Assembly (NCBI RefSeq): GCF_000006405.1
Contig: NW_003211397.1
Location: 397,937 to 432,367 of the forward strand
Origin: Perkinsus marinus ATCC 50983
Taxonomy: Eukaryota > Perkinsozoa > Perkinsida > Perkinsidae
Direction of reading: 5' to 3'
Length of the DNA stretch: 34,431 nt
Positions 1 to 9,490 of the stretch are shown piece after piece. Every line of letters begins with the position of its first letter. Position 1 is the stretch's first letter. The notes beneath the pieces are model-generated. The model saw only the letters and a list, made by a program, of their open reading frames with translations, searched no databases and was not told the DNA's origin. A program made the position numbers and the translations under genes.

Positions 1-2752
1 TTGTTGCTGTTATTCACATTAACGGCAATGCACAGATCAACATAAAGTTGCCAAGTTCTATGAATACTGTCTACGGCGTATCTGAGGAGAATCTTATCAA
101 TTCGCGCACAGCGAAGATTTTCAAATTAAAACCAATGTGGTGAGGAAAATATGTACATATGTCAGGTGCTGAGGAAAGCGATTACATATATTCCCACTCC
201 AACACTGTATAGGAAACTCCTGAGCTCAGCTGCTGAGGAAAGCGATTACATATATTCCTACTCCAACACTGTATAGGAAACTCCTGAGCTCAGCTGCTGA
301 GGAAAGCGATTACATATACTCCTACTCCAACACTGTATAGGAAACTCCTGAGCTCAGGTGCTGAAGAAAGCGATTACATATATTCCTACTCCAACACTGT
401 ATAGGAAACTCCTGAGCTCAGGTGCTGAGGAAAGCGATTACATATATTCCTACTCCAACACTGTATAGGAAACTCCTGAGCTCAGCTGCTGAGGAAAGCG
501 ATTACATATACTCCTACTCCAACACTGTATAGGAAACTCCTGAGCTCAGGTGCTGAAGAAAGCGATTACATATATTCCTACTCCAACACTGTATAGGAAA
601 CTCCTGAGCTCAGGTGCTGAGGAAAGCGATTACATATATTCCTACTCCAACACTGTATAGGAAACTCCTGAGCTCAGCTGCTGAGGAAAGCGATTACATA
701 TATTCCTACTCCAACACTGTATAGGAAACTCCTGAGCTCAGGTGCTTAGGAAAGCGATTACATATATTCCTACTCCAACACTGTATAGGAAACTCCTGGC
801 ATAATTGCGAAGCGAACGAAGCACATACCGCAACAACAGGCACTTTCGCGTTGCGCGTGCGTGCAGAATTATTCTGACTCAACTACTTAGCGTACGAGGC
901 CGCCAAATAGATCAAACGACTCCGCGTTTTTCGTGAAGTGGCGTCGTAATACTCCATGTGAAAAACGCGATATTCGCGGTGATATACAGCAAATTGAAAA
1001 TACTTTTCACACCAAAAAAACTCACCGCATTTCACGTGTTTTACGCGTTATTCACTGCTAACATGCGTTTTCGCGGAGTGAAATGTGAAATCTACTTTTC
1101 ACTAGTGTTTTTCATATCACTAGGGTGGTGAAACTCTATTGGTAAATCGGTAACTCAGGGAAAGAAGACCCCCCATAGCCGTGAAAAAAAAATCGCATTT
1201 TTTTCAGAGAAAAATTACAAAAAAATACAAAAAATACAAAAAAATAAAAAAATAAAAACGCCGAAAAAATACAAAAAATACCAAAATTCGGTTCGCTTAC
1301 TGTGGACTAGTTTCCATCTCTTCAAAATGGCCAGTAATTTCAAATTGCGGTAAAACGAATAACATCGCCAATACCAACAGTATAACCTAAAATTGAGGAA
1401 AAAAATAGAAAAAAATTTCGTAAAAGTTTCATGACTACCCGTTTTACGTGAAGTGGTGAAAAACGCGATTTTATTCGCGGTGATATGCAGTAGTCGTGGA
1501 ATGTATTTTTCACTAGTGTTTTTCATATCACCAAAACTACATTATGAAACTTACTTTCCTCGTCGTCAACTCCGACAGTTTTTTTCCAACTCGGCTTTCA
1601 TCTCGGAAATTTTCATCTCCTTTTCCCTCAATCGATGACAGATCACTTTGAGTACTGGTTCTTTTTTTATCATTTTTTTCCAAAATTTCCATTTTTTTCT
1701 CCTCTTTTTTCCTCCCCAGTGCAACCTTGTATAGCTTTACTATTCTTAATAATCGTATTAATCGTATCATCCTCACTACTCGAGCAGCCCGACTTCCCGC
1801 TCGGCTGGCACGACCGACGCGTGTCACACCCGTGTCACCAGTATTTTCGAAAAAATTTTCCGCAAAAAAAGTTAAATCAAGTAATAGCGATGCAGTTGAT
1901 AGTAAATCGAGAAAGAAAAAAAATGACCATAAATATCCTTTCTTTCCAATCGAAGCTGCGGTAATCTGAAATTGTGGAAAAATTTTGGAAAAAAAATTTG
2001 CGAAATTTACTTACCTCAATGGTGAAAATAATTAACGAAATCGTTGTAAAAATATCAAAAATATTATCCGCTGATTGTGAAGTGGAACTCACACGAATGT
2101 CGTCGCCAAACAGAGCGTATATCGTGGTTACCGCGGTGACAAATCTGAGAGAAAAATTTACCAAAAAAATTTTTTCCGCAAAAAAAACTTACGAGAAAAA
2201 TTTATTTTCAACTAGCTTACCACACCAATACTTAATCGTTGTCTTCAGTGGCGGTCGGTCGCGTAACAGACTTAGTAGACGCTTCGTCTTTTTCGATGAA
2301 CTGATGAGAATAATAATCAAAAGTGTGGTATCGATTTAAAAAAAAATTGCCATTTTTTCGGCAGAAAGTGAGAATTTTCCGAAAAATACAGAATTTATCT
2401 ACTCGATACCAGAATCGCCTGATGATAATAACGGGAGTTATGGTATCGATTTCAGTACAGCATTTTTCGACCGAAATTTTTTTAATATTTTCCGCAAAAA
2501 TGGAAAAAATACCACAAAAAATTTTGTCCACTCGAAATTTACCAAGTACCAGAATCGCTGTATTTTACAAGCGAAATTTTTTTAATATTTTCCGCAAAAA
2601 TGGGAAAATTTTCCCACAAATTTTTTGTCTCAAAAATTTACTCAACACCAAAATCGATTTCTTACCTTATATTGCTCTCATCATCAACTTTATTATTAAT
2701 CTCATTAATGTTATCCGTGGCTTCGGTGGAAGAATTGATTTTTGAAGGGGTC
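1..2752 (-). CDS. Voltage-sensor cation channel gene (partial, spliced, runs off left edge)
   Basis: Exons on the minus strand: 2752-2666, 2300-2221 (or to 2217), 2144-2015, 1965-1555, 1386-1301 and 81 to below 1. Spliced in phase they give a charged N-terminus, S1 (FVTAVTTIYALFGDDIR), S2 (IFDIFTTISLIIFTIE), S3 (LWSFFFFLDLLSTASLLLD) and an S4 with Arg/Lys every third residue (RVVRMIRLIRLLRIVKLYK). A charged linker ending SRVGKKLSELTTRK follows, then a fifth hydrophobic helix (VILLVLAMLFVLPQFEI). This order is a voltage-sensor domain. From memory, not checked, the SRVGKKLSELTTR linker recalls the channel part of large protist channel-cyclase proteins; the part that would decide this lies outside the window. 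The 5' start is not found: the 2752 acceptor and everything upstream are tentative. The 2300-2221 to 2144 junction is out of phase with a GT donor and in phase with a GC donor (exon end 2217). Confidence 0.82.
166..798. repeat. 64-bp tandem array, 10 copies, built from the end of repeat B
   Basis: Units start at 171, 235, 299, 363, 427, 491, 555, 619, 683 and 747, exactly 64 bp apart and differing by only a few substitutions. Each unit contains AGGAAACTCCTGAGCTCAG, then GAGGAAAGCGATTACATATA, then CTCCAACACTG. This is the terminal ~55 bp of dispersed repeat B plus a TAT junction. A two-copy version of the same end occurs at 3351-3460. Confidence 0.95.
815..885 (+). repeat. Dispersed repeat C, fragment (copy 1)
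   Basis: This stretch (CCGCAACAACAGGCACTTT, then GCGTGCGTGCAGAATTATTC) matches the reverse strand of 20680-20735. It corresponds to one half of repeat C and is GC-rich compared with its surroundings. Confidence 0.8.
915..1141 (-). mobile_element. Repeat A, long degenerate copy
   Basis: The right end keeps the family hallmark (CACTAGTG, then ATATCACTAGGGTGGTGAAAC). The left half keeps GTGAAGTGGCGTCGTAATAC. The middle carries extra sequence shared with 2925-3105 and 12240-12340, so there is a longer subfamily. It sits in the intron 82-1300. Confidence 0.75.
1430..1552 (-). mobile_element. Repeat A in a short intron
   Basis: It nearly fills intron 1387-1554 of the left channel gene. The donor GTAAGTTTCATAATG overlaps the degenerated terminal repeat itself. 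Removing the element leaves about 45 bp, the usual size of element-free introns here. Confidence 0.85.
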
Positions 2753-2924
2753 CTTGGCGACGGCGCGAAGATGGTGAAGGGAAAAAAATTTTACTTTTTT
2801 TGCGATGATTTACGGAATTTCCCGAAATCGGAATAATTTTTTACCGAAAAAATTTTTTTTTCTACCCATTTGAGGTGAATGTTCGATCTTTATATGAAAT
2901 ATATAAATAAAGAAATATATAGGA

Positions 2925-3105
2925 GTTTTACGTGAAGAGGCGTCGTAATACTCCATGTGAAAAACGCGATATGAAGTTAATTAAAAACACTTCGCGAATT
3001 ACACCGGAAAAAATTTCCTCATTTTACACGTGCAACATTTCGCGAAAATCGCGAGCAGTCAGCGTTTTACACTATTTATATCACTAGAGTGATTGAGAAT
3101 TTCGC
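2925..3105. mobile_element. Repeat A, long subfamily
   Basis: It begins GGAGTTTTACGTGAAG, continues with GGCGTCGTAATACTCCATG (shared with 915-1141) and ends near a degenerate ATATCACTAGAGTGATTGAG. It abuts the standard copy at 3114-3249. Confidence 0.6.
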
Positions 3106-3113
3106 TAAGTATA

Positions 3114-3249
3114 ACAATGGAGTTTCACCGCCCTAGTGATATGAAAAACACTAGTGAAATATATATTTCACGACTACTGCATATCATCGCGATGAAAATC
3201 GCGTTTTTCACCACTTCACGTAAAACGGGTAGTCGTGAAACTCCATTGT
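3114..3249 (+). mobile_element. Repeat A, complete copy
   Basis: Ends are perfect inverted repeats over 14 bp (ACAATGGAGTTTCA and TGAAACTCCATTGT). The core CCCTAGTGATATGAAAAACA, then CGACTACTGCATATCA, then CACTTCACGTAAAACGGG is typical. No direct target-site duplication is clear. Confidence 0.92.
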
Positions 3250-4172
3250 AAATGTGAGAAATGAAATGATATACATACTAACAATGAATACGCTTCTAAT
3301 CTATACACGAGTTATATATAATAACGATGATGATATGATTGTTGCGTGAGCTCAGCTGAGGAAAGTGAGCATAGGTTCCTCCAAATTTTGTGAGAATATA
3401 TGTTAGGAAGCTCGCGAGCTCAGTTGAGGAAAGTAAACATATATTTTCACTCTGTAACTCCTTATCGTCCTAAGCGTCACTCATAACATTATGTCTAGGG
3501 GGGCCGAGCTAATACCAATTAGCTTCACTATACGTTGGTGGGTAGCCTCGTACAGCTACTAATCCCAACCGCCGCCCCCTTTATCAGGAAAGTAACGTCA
3601 TGGAAAAACTGGGAGAATATAAATTGCGCTGTGTCATTAGGAAAATGCAAGATATCAAGATTTCAAGTGGTAGAGCGAGATTCAATCTCGCAACCTTGGT
3701 TGTACTGCCTACAAGTGGATTGGTTCAGATGATGAGCTATCAACGATCGGTAACGTCGCAGCATCTGTGAGACTGCCCCAAGGGATGTCAGGAAAATCAA
3801 AGTGGAGGGAGTCACAAACACCCTACTAGGAGTCATTTTAGATGAGATGAATTCTTGTCAAGGAGCCACCTCTTCTAAAATGACTTTTTAAGAAGTTCTT
3901 GAGATGTCGCCACCTGAGGGGAAGAGATTGTAGCGCATTTTGATCTACTCACTACTGTATCGAGATCGAATAACTCAATTAAAAATGGTACTATTCTCGC
4001 TTTATGCAATGCATATGAGCCTCATATCAACAGGAAACGCACTAACTCCTAAAAAAACTCATGTTAATGTGACGGTTGTGATCGGTTTTGACTGACTCGC
4101 CAGAGCTCAGGTCTCGGGGTGTTATCCGCTTAATGGCTGTGATGCAAGCGCAATCCAGACTACGGGCTCCGT
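3250..4172. other. Gene-free spacer with repeat-B ends
   Basis: Two tandem copies of the repeat-B end (GAGCTCAGCTGAGGAAAGTG at 3351; GAGCTCAGTTGAGGAAAGTA at 3417) lie at 3345-3470. Nothing else recognisable is seen up to 4172; short ORFs here lack family features. Confidence 0.5.
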
Positions 4173-4571
4173 CCTAAAGAAGAAGTAACTGCAGGTGCAA
4201 GCGGAGAAAGGGAAACCCAAAATCCCACCCGATACCCGACGGAGGCGACCTTCCGGTGACGTAGTCGTGCGCCTCGGCTGGTTTCTTTTGGAACGTTAAG
4301 AGTTTCACGGTCCTCTCCAGGGAGTTCACAAGAACCGCCTTTCTTGCGTTGCGACCTCCACAAACATGCTCAGCCACCTTCTCAATTATCTCCACAACTA
4401 GCATGTTGGCCGGTCCATTAGATCGCCTAAGATAGTCAACTGTGCTTTGCACTCGATGGAGCAGTGTGATGACACCGACTTCACAATACTCGTCAAGATA
4501 GATCTCACTATCGAGTTCCGATGCTCGACCGCTCGAAATTCCTATCCCGGCCTGCTCCTGAAAATACCGTC
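4173..4571 (-). CDS. Possible coding exon, unrecognised
   Basis: A minus-strand frame is open from an acceptor-like GGTATTTTCAG just above 4571 to a TAG at 4173, about 130 codons. The composition is protein-like (for example ASELDSEIYLDEYCEV and NMLVVEIIEKVAEHVCGG), with amphipathic helices and no signal peptide. There is no ATG near its start, so if real it is an internal or last exon of a spliced gene whose other exons I could not place. GC is higher than in the surrounding spacer. It could equally be a decayed gene or a piece of a mobile element. I do not recognise the family. Confidence 0.35.
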
Positions 4572-4928
4572 CGACTCTTGATTACAGTCTATGAGCTCCG
4601 GTAGCTCCTCTCGTCGGGTCGACTCAATTGATAGATTACAGTCGAGCCGGCTTACATTCTGTATGGCCTATAGCATAAACCAGATTCCGTCGACATCTAA
4701 CCGCAGCCTATATACGCGGTGAAAGAGGAGTTCTCATCGCTTGGAGCACTATCATTATCACTGCTATGCACGCTTCTTGAGAGGTCATCACATATAATAA
4801 TCACACTGACCTGTATCAGGCGGATTTCATGAAATCTCCTGGGCGCGACGGCACAACATATCGGAGCGTTCTCAGAGTCCCTGTTTTCAGGGATGAGGAA
4901 GGTCCATCATATGTGTTGCCAATCGGAA
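4572..4928. other. Spacer, nothing recognised
   Basis: Mixed-composition DNA with no supported gene, RNA or repeat. It leads into the palindrome cluster that starts at 4929. Confidence 0.5.
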
Positions 4929-4979
4929 GTTTTCGTGGAGAGTCTCCACGAAAACCTCGGTCTCCACTGGAGACCGAGG
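4929..4979. repeat. Two abutting perfect palindromes
   Basis: 4929-4955 has 13-bp arms around one G (arm GTTTTCGTGGAGA). 4955-4979 has 12-bp arms around one C (arm CCTCGGTCTCCA). They share one base and have unrelated sequences. Confidence 0.97.
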
Positions 4980-5217
4980 CGTTCCTTTCCATGAAGGGTA
5001 TATGAACATCGAAGTGTTGCAGGGAGCCCATGAATGCCCCAAAATCATAGAGGTGAAAGAAACCACTGCTATTAGTAGTACTAGCACAACTAATCAAACC
5101 CCCACTACCGCTCAGAGAATCTTTTAAAACGGGTCCAGTGACAGGAATCCAGACGCTTGTACCATTAGTGCGATCGGATACAAGACAAAAAACAATAACT
5201 CAATAGTATCGAGTTTT

Positions 5218-5246
5218 ACCATTGGTATTGAGTCAATACCAATGGT
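5218..5246. repeat. Perfect 14-bp-arm palindrome
   Basis: The arm ACCATTGGTATTGA faces its complement across a single G. Partial echoes of the arm (ACCAATGGT, GATACCATTG) continue to about 5283. Confidence 0.97.
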
Positions 5247-6116
5247 GGATAACCAATGGTAATATTGCCAATGATACCATTGAAGCTTACTGTTATAAGA
5301 TTACATAGTAATCATTGTAAGTTATAATTTACAACCACCAACATTAAACATACATTGAAATAATACACAACGATTCGATACCAATGTATTATGAACAGTT
5401 CGCGAAGTGTGGTTGCAGAAGTTGAAATAATCTTCAACACAAAACTCACGCAGCTCCGTGTCACTGTCCTGCAACGGTGACGCTTAATTGTGTAAGGATG
5501 TATCAGCACCGATAATTGCAATACGCGGAATTAAAGGCATCCTCTGAGATGATTCCTCTCTCGTGCTAAACTCACTATCGCCATGGGAATATCGTCAACC
5601 CCAAGCACTAGTGGATCGTCCACAAAACCTAGTCACTCTCGTCCTAAAATCCACTCCTACAACTGGCTGCTGTAGACGGTTTTCAAGAGCCCACAACACG
5701 CAAATTTGAAATGAACAATCAATGTCCGAATAAATAGTAAGACCTGACGTAGAGACTGAAATTCAAACATAAGTTCAAGATGATCAACCAAGATAAAAAC
5801 CCGCCACGTGCTCTTTGTTTCGTGCGCAATCTATTATCTCAGCTAGACTTGATTTGGAACTAGTCGTTTTTCCGAGTATGATTCAATCATAATGATTGTA
5901 GATAGAACCTCTAGGTACAATCAACCATTGCCTGAGCTAACTCATAAGATTGTTTACCCTAGTGGTTAACAACCGTGCCGCACGATATTCCTGCCACGAA
6001 CAACCAGAGTGGGAAGAGTGGGGAAACGGGGTAAACTGTTAGGGAATTGCCCATTGAGATTACACTACACTGGATATAATCGCAGGACAATGCCTTACAA
6101 GGGCGGATTATACATA
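5247..6116. other. Spacer with two small overlapping palindromes
   Basis: No gene is supported. 5877-5891 and 5884-5898 are overlapping palindromes with 7-bp arms and one central base. The remainder is AT-rich and featureless. An open frame at 6009-6284 (plus) is interrupted by the palindrome series and has no protein-family features. Confidence 0.5.
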
Positions 6117-6180
6117 GCCGTCGACTCGACGGCGTCGAGGACTATCTTCATCATGGGCTTAGCTGAGGGATTCCTTCAGC
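6117..6180. repeat. Palindromes near 6.15 kb
   Basis: 6117-6133 has 8-bp arms (GCCGTCGA) around one C. 6162-6180 has 8-bp arms with one mismatch and a 3-base spacer. Confidence 0.9.
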
Positions 6181-6389
6181 CTAGAGAGACATATTGTGTG
6201 TTATTGGAAGTCACCAGTTACGGTGACCATTGGGAGGATAGTCCAGGGTCAAGGCGAACGCTGATCGAGGCGAGCACTGATTGAAGTTTTGTTTGACCAG
6301 GAAGCTAGGCTAATAACCAATGGGGCCAATAGAAGTTGAATGTTGCTGTCGTTTTAAGGTCCTGCCTTATACGCGTTTTCCTTCCTCGA

Positions 6390-6427
6390 CCAATGGTCAG
6401 ACCATTGGGCTGAGACTCTCAGCCCAA
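6390..6427. repeat. Two overlapping perfect palindromes
   Basis: 6390-6408 has 9-bp arms (CCAATGGTC) around A. 6405-6427 has 11-bp arms (TTGGGCTGAGA) around C. They overlap by four bases. Confidence 0.96.
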
Positions 6428-6473
6428 GTAACCCGAACACAACCTGTGTGCACAGAGCGTCTCTGGAAAGACG

Positions 6474-6520
6474 TTTTCTGATGAGTTAAGGGAAGACTCT
6501 TCCTTTAACTCATCAGAAAA
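6474..6520. repeat. Largest palindrome, 23-bp arms
   Basis: The arm begins TTTTCTGATGAGTTAA, ends GGAAGA and meets its complement across one C. Only one of the 23 pairs is mismatched (6490/6504, G opposite T). Confidence 0.97.
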
Positions 6521-6616
6521 AGTTAGTGAGTGAGTCGAAGAAATGTGATTGAAGAGTTGAGAGTAAGACCCTTGTAAGCTGAAAATTCAAGACGGTACTA
6601 ACACCGGCTACCGTAT

Positions 6617-6633
6617 AATCGGCGTCGCCGATT
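6617..6633. repeat. Perfect 8-bp-arm palindrome
   Basis: The arm AATCGGCG meets its complement across one T. A further partial copy of the arm (ATTCGGCGAG) follows at once. Confidence 0.95.
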
Positions 6634-6821
6634 CGGCGAGGACTATGATGTATCAAATTGATCGCCGGACTAGGAGATGATAGTGTGTTACGTATGCTCA
6701 GTGTGCATTGCTCACACGCAAATTTTGAACCTCATCAGCTTCTACTCAATGTTGGGGTTATGTCGACACGGACTGAACTCATCGCCATCAAGTTCTCGAG
6801 AAAAGACTAGCTTGAGAAGCA

Positions 6822-6868
6822 GGATAATCGAATCTATGATAGATTCGATTATCCAGATAGATTATCTG
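6822..6868. repeat. 16-bp-arm palindrome abutting a 6-bp one
   Basis: 6822-6854 has perfect 16-bp arms (GGATAATCGAATCTAT) around one G. 6854-6868 has 6-bp arms (CAGATA) with a 3-base spacer. Confidence 0.97.
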
Positions 6869-6908
6869 TCTAATAATAGCGATGGCCATAGCTTGGCCCC
6901 AACAGAAA

Positions 6909-6923
6909 TGGTTTCTGAGAAAC
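6909..6923. repeat. Perfect 7-bp-arm palindrome
   Basis: The arm GGTTTCT faces AGAAACC across one G. It is the last of the series before the 3' end of the secreted-protein gene. Confidence 0.93.
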
Positions 6924-7059
6924 CTGCTCATCATCGTCGCAGGCAAGTACGCTGAGTACTAAAAGAGATACAACAAGGTTTGGCCGACACAACAAGGCCA
7001 CAAAACACTGCCCACAGCGATCATCCTTAGTAGTGCTGATCATTGATTTGCACTGGCAC

Positions 7060-7851
7060 TTAACATTTGGTGAAATCTGTTCGATGATGCTGTTCCATGT
7101 TTATAACAGCATACTTATCTCCCACTGGTACAATGCTCATATACCATCTCAAGAATGGGAATACCAGCGAGTTGTTATAATATTGGGCCCTCAACACTCC
7201 ATTATAGGGCTCATAGTCAGCTGCTAATCGGAGGGAAACTAACTCGCCATAGACCTTAGCGACATGTGAGTTGAGACGTGCAACGATGTGCTTGCTCTTA
7301 GTGTCGACCTCGATACGATCCATGAACCCATGGCAGTAACTCTCCGTCTCGGATACCATGTACTTCAGCTTTTCGGAGACTTCTGGCAATTTCTGAGTAG
7401 ACTGGAATCTCTTCTTGAAGTTATATGTAACTTCTAGGTGAGAAGTTTTCAAGATTATCTCATCACGATTAGAATCATACATCAAATAAAAGTATAGTCC
7501 CACATACGGATAATTATTGGTGTTGTTAGTGATCGAAGAATTCATATACATGAAGTACACACCCTTCTCACGCGGCTTCTCGTGGTAGTAGACAGGGATG
7601 TTAGCCAAATCAAGACTCAATAGATGAGTGTCATTGGATTTGAATGCCGTCATTGTAATCCATGTATGCTCGCCTTGTACGAAAATAGTCCCCTCCCGCG
7701 TATACTCACCATAATCGAGCCAATATGAACCGCTAGGCATCTTTGGACTGGCAGTGAGAACAGCAGTTTTATGGGTATCTGTTTCAGGTTGATACAGATG
7801 TCCAGTGGTGATCTGGATCAGAAGGGTTCCTAGGAGAAATGGAGCAGCCAT
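7060..7851 (-). CDS. Intronless secreted glycoprotein, lineage-specific
   Basis: 263 residues from the ATG at 7851 to TAA at 7060, one continuous frame. The N-terminus (MAAPFLLGTLLIQITTG) is a typical signal peptide, and no later transmembrane helix is seen. Four N-glycosylation sequons (NDT, NSS, NNT, NNS) and short beta-like alternating stretches fit an extracellular beta-rich domain. It has very few cysteines. A candidate spliced-leader or intron acceptor (CTCCCAG at 7873-7867) precedes the ATG by 15 bases. I do not recognise a named domain; perkinsids are known to have many such secreted families, which is background and not proof. Palindromes lie upstream and downstream but none of the one-base-spacer type was seen inside the frame. 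Confidence 0.85.
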   Translation of the reverse strand: MAAPFLLGTLLIQITTGHLYQPETDTHKTAVLTASPKMPSGSYWLDYGEYTREGTIFVQGEHTWITMTAFKSNDTHLLSLDLANIPVYYHEKPREKGVYFMYMNSSITNNTNNYPYVGLYFYLMYDSNRDEIILKTSHLEVTYNFKKRFQSTQKLPEVSEKLKYMVSETESYCHGFMDRIEVDTKSKHIVARLNSHVAKVYGELVSLRLAADYEPYNGVLRAQYYNNSLVFPFLRWYMSIVPVGDKYAVINMEQHHRTDFTKC

Positions 7852-8287
7852 TTACAAATCGAACAGCTGGGAGCTACCAGCCGGTCTATGCCCACCAAGA
7901 TGTCGTGTCCAATATCCGCACTAGGGTGGCACTACTAAGAGCGAATCAATGGCGAACCCTCTGAGCGCCGCTCGAGTCTAGCGGGGGAGACGAGATCTCA
8001 AAGTTAGAGATGCACGCACGTCCCGGACGTGACGTCCGTAACGAACGAAGATTCTCACGATACATGCTAGTGCGATATAACGTCCTTTCCGTGTGCGTAG
8101 AAATCTACCACAACGTAGAGATGACTCAATACCAGAAGGTCAAGTAATAAGTTCACGTTTCCTGATTCGCAACTCGAAAAATACACTGGATCAATCCAAG
8201 GAGCACATGAACCGGATTATCTGGGTATACACGTACACTGCGTGAAATAACGGTCAGTGATCGTCGGTCGCTGCTCAAGGCGTGAAC
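7852..8287. other. Upstream flank of the secreted-protein gene
   Basis: Spacer with no recognised gene or repeat. GC is higher at 7940-8060. The palindrome series resumes at 8288. Confidence 0.5.
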
Positions 8288-8407
8288 ACTGTTCACTGAA
8301 CAGTATATCATCTGATCGATCGACCCGAAGCTTTCAGCCCGTACTAGCTATAATACTGTTATGTGAATTAACTCTGTTCGGGGAATGGAGAACAGACTGT
8401 TCTCCAT
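8288..8407. repeat. Palindromes at 8288 and 8385
   Basis: 8288-8304 has 8-bp arms (ACTGTTCA) around C. 8385-8407 has 11-bp arms (ATGGAGAACAG) around A. Both are perfect. Confidence 0.96.
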
Positions 8408-8513
8408 CTTATGAACACCATAGACTACCACATCAAGTGGTTCGACGAGCACGCAGAAATAGGAGTTGTGCGCATTTGGATAGGAAAAACGCACGCACAG
8501 TACATCCGTGAAA

Positions 8514-8590
8514 AGTGGTGTCACCACTGTGGTGAATCACCACTGATCATCAGTGGACTATCAGTACCATGCATCATCATGATGCATGGT
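8514..8590. repeat. Four consecutive perfect palindromes
   Basis: 8514-8528 (7-bp arms, centre T), 8529-8543 (7, centre A), 8540-8556 (8, centre C) and 8566-8590 (12-bp arms ACCATGCATCAT, centre C). The first three touch or overlap; the fourth follows after nine bases. Confidence 0.96.
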
Positions 8591-8653
8591 CTACCAAGTC
8601 GCAATACCGTTCACTCCTGAATTGGTGCGCTGTTATATGGGCCGCTAATGAAT

Positions 8654-8776
8654 CATCCATAATGGATGTCCTCCTGTCTCGGTATGTGCGAGTTCTCTTG
8701 TCTCGCTTGTGTCACACAAGTTGTCGCATCGAACGCACAAGTATTGTGTCTTATGCCACAGGCAGCGGCTGCCTGT
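8654..8776. repeat. Three palindromes
   Basis: 8654-8668 (7-bp arms, centre A), 8706-8720 (7, centre C) and 8758-8776 (9-bp arms ACAGGCAGC, centre G). All are perfect. Confidence 0.94.
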
Positions 8777-8800
8777 AGGGTGCGTGGCAGTGTGTCGAAC

Positions 8801-8892
8801 AGGCTCGTTGAGCCTTGAGCACTGTCTTCAACTATTGCTCTGAGAGCAATGCTCTCAGGTGAGACACGCAACTCGTTTGAGCAACGAGTTGC
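8801..8892. repeat. Four closely packed palindromes
   Basis: 8801-8815 (6-bp arms, 3-base spacer), 8834-8850 (8, centre G), overlapping 8840-8858 (9, centre A) and 8868-8892 (10-bp arms GCAACTCGTT, 5-base spacer). Confidence 0.94.
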
Positions 8893-9006
8893 AGTTAAAT
8901 GAGACTTTCATCTAACTTCTAAGCTTTGGGCATGAGGGTTTTCAAGAAACATAACGCAGTCTGGCTAGATATGATTTCAGAAGCCTACTGACTTTCCGTT
9001 GCTAAT

Positions 9007-9300
9007 TTATACCCGCATACCAGCACATGAATCATGTGACATGATGCTAAATGTATCGTTTGTGGAAAAAACTTTGTGTATTTTAAGGGTGGTTGCTAGA
9101 TGAACTCCGTCATCAAAGTCATCAAACATCATAATCACGATCAGGCATTGACCTTTACCCATATCACACGTCTTTTCCTTACCTCCGCTTGATCCCTCTG
9201 AGAATTTCGACCACGTGAATCCTCTTCGAGTTGAGATAACTAGATAAAGACGGAAGTACTTTTCAAATACGTCATCTACTGGTATGGAGGGCTCTAAGTC
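9007..9300 (-). CDS. Weak candidate exon, unrecognised
   Basis: A minus-strand frame ends with a stop at 9007 and is open upstream to about 9300. It has protein-like segments (VDDVFEKYFRLYLVISTRR and CLIVIMMFDDFDDGVHLAT). Upstream the same frame runs into repeat C, so only this part could be host coding. No start, no signal peptide and no known domain were found. Confidence 0.22.
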   Translation of the reverse strand, partial: DLEPSIPVDDVFEKYFRLYLVISTRRGFTWSKFSEGSSGGKEKTCDMGKGQCLIVIMMFDDFDDGVHLATTLKIHKVFSTNDTFSIMSHDSCAGMRV

Positions 9301-9319
9301 GGATGAGTGTGGGTTTATC

Positions 9320-9490
9320 AAATTTGAGTGCAGGTCAAGGCTTGCATGGGGCAGATTCAAGCAAGCGTGACAAGTATCGCTCGTGCGTGCGTGGCGCACG
9401 TCATTGCGATCGACTCGAACGAGAAGGTAGTGCAACCGGTCGAGGAGCAGGTGACGGCATTCTGGCTGTGCAGGGAGCATCTCTCGTGTC
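9320..9490 (+). repeat. Dispersed repeat C (copy 2)
   Basis: It contains GGCTTGCATGGGGCAGATTC, then CAAGCGTGACAAGTATCGCT, then GCAACCGGTCGAG. It matches the reverse strand of 20515-20680 at most positions. GC-rich, no terminal repeats seen. The apparent ORFs over it are by-products. Confidence 0.85.

Larger units (their letters stand above)
82..1300 (-). other. Long repeat-filled intron of the left channel gene
   Basis: The donor GTAAGC lies at 1300-1295 and the acceptor CTCAG at 86-82. Joining the flanking exons restores frame (phase 2) and gives ETSPQ-YAVDSIHRTWQ. Its 1.2 kb hold a 64-bp tandem array, a fragment of repeat C and a degenerate repeat A. The low-complexity tract at 1200-1290 is mainly runs of A with interspersed TAC on the plus strand. 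Confidence 0.7.

Noticed and set aside
166-798. CRISPR array
   Set aside because: Units are directly contiguous without unique spacers and come from a dispersed repeat; the genome is eukaryotic.
1215-1526. Phe-rich ORFs around the low-complexity tract near 1.2 kb
   Set aside because: They span an exon in the true frame, then an A/TAC-rich intron tract; the Phe-rich peptide is intronic.
7086-7111. Inverted repeat ATGCTGTT/AACAGCAT inside the secreted-protein frame
   Set aside because: It has a 10-base spacer, unlike the one-base-centre class, and falls in coding sequence.
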